A DNA stretch of 42,863 bases from an uncultured Lachnospiraceae bacterium (GTDB lineage Bacteria > Bacillota > Clostridia > Lachnospirales > Lachnospiraceae): assembly GCA_947363565.1 (NCBI GenBank), contig CANAPP010000027.1:1-42863 (forward strand). The letters run 5' to 3'. Shown in pieces: positions 42,506 through 42,863 of the stretch; the stretch's first letter is position 1; each line of letters starts with the position of its first letter. A program made the translations under genes and the position numbers. A model generated the notes under the pieces. The model was not told the DNA's origin. It saw only the letters and a program-made list of their open reading frames with translations, and made no database searches.

Positions 42506-42863
42506 TTGCTGTCACGGCTTATCTGTTACATCAAAGGATACCTGCGCATCCGGATCGCGGGGTATTCCACGGAAAGATTTTTGAATGCATGCCGGCACAG
42601 GGGCATTTATCTGTGGGGGCTTGAGGCGGTTTCCGGCGCGTATGAGATGAATATTTCCATCAGCGGCTTCCGGAAGTTAAAACCGATCATCAGGAAGACA
42701 GGAACAAAAGTTACGATCCTTAGAAAGTCCGGTCTTCCTTTTTATTTGTTCCGCTACCGGAAGCGGAAAGCATTTTTCTTTGGGGCGTTCTCTTTTTTGT
42801 TCCTCATCTTCTGGATGTCCCATTATATCTGGAATATCGACATCGCGGGGAATACGTCGAGAA
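42506..42863 (+). CDS. yqfD: Sporulation protein YqfD (partial, C-terminus off the window)
   Basis: The frame opens with TTG at 42506, 6 bases after GGGAGGAA, and stays open to the window end (119 residues visible). The N-terminal domain (GYLRIRIAGYSTERFLNAC, GIYLWGLE, FRKLKPIIRKTGTKV) and the first membrane helix (FFFGAFSFLFLIFWMSHYIW) match YqfD. The family is a sporulation-linked membrane protein encoded next to yqfC. The reading includes the cut last codon. Confidence 0.9.
   Translation, partial: MLSRLICYIKGYLRIRIAGYSTERFLNACRHRGIYLWGLEAVSGAYEMNISISGFRKLKPIIRKTGTKVTILRKSGLPFYLFRYRKRKAFFFGAFSFLFLIFWMSHYIWNIDIAGNTSR

Noticed and set aside
1-42863. tRNA, rRNA, prophage or complete insertion sequence
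   Set aside because: No cloverleaf, rRNA-like sequence, integrase or transposase could be recognised.

Overview
The window looks like a chromosomal segment from a Lachnospiraceae-type member of the Clostridia. The evidence is the gene set (Rex, NfnAB, Fhs/FolD, the sporulation pair YqfC/YqfD, an NdoA-type MazF next to alanine racemase, RlmH, SpoIIIE/FtsK), strong AGGAGG-type ribosome sites, GTG/TTG starts, many sigma-A promoters with 17-base spacers, and roughly even base composition. No rRNA, tRNA, CRISPR array, phage module or complete insertion sequence was seen. Family assignments come from reading motifs; no database search was run.

Layout. 1-713: a membrane-anchored XRE regulator that runs off the left edge. 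989-3085: a lipoprotein, a response-regulator diguanylate cyclase and a small membrane protein. 3093-5057: an ABC-F ATPase on the minus strand, divergent from rex (5200). 5932-9856: NAD(P)HX repair enzyme, alanine racemase, an NdoA/MazF toxin without an adjacent antitoxin, and a CBS/CorC protein. 9895-12704: YebC, a CFI-box-like protein and O-acetylhomoserine sulfhydrylase. 12754-13458: a ClpP-like TepA protein whose ribosome site lies inside a hairpin. 13556-20133: FtsK, Fhs, FolD and a zinc-ribbon membrane protein with Arg/Gly repeats.

20235-25656: a redox block. An iron alcohol dehydrogenase sits behind two Rex-type operators, and the electron-bifurcating NfnAB follows. Between them is a DUF4143 ATPase flanked by a 33-base tandem repeat and a cluster of hairpins. 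25686-28584: YitT protein, RlmH and a secreted transglutaminase-like protein with an Ig-like domain. 28679-34521: AsnB, a two-component system, a propeller-like lipoprotein and an SRPBCC protein. 34598-39957: uridine phosphorylase, an RpiB/LacAB protein lacking the usual histidines, a HAD phosphatase, a metallo-beta-lactamase-fold protein, a PfkB kinase and small membrane proteins. 40036-end: a HelD-like helicase, then yqfC and the start of yqfD behind a good sigma-E promoter.

Taken together, Rex, alcohol dehydrogenase, NfnAB and the NAD(P)HX repair enzyme form a theme of fermentative redox balance. Fhs and FolD supply one-carbon units. I did not find a clearly undescribed multi-gene system. 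The most interesting items are the tandem Rex operators, the ribosome-site hairpin before tepA, the repeat-flanked ATPase cassette, the 10-base-phased operator upstream of the unusual RpiB, and the AsnB/two-component operon.
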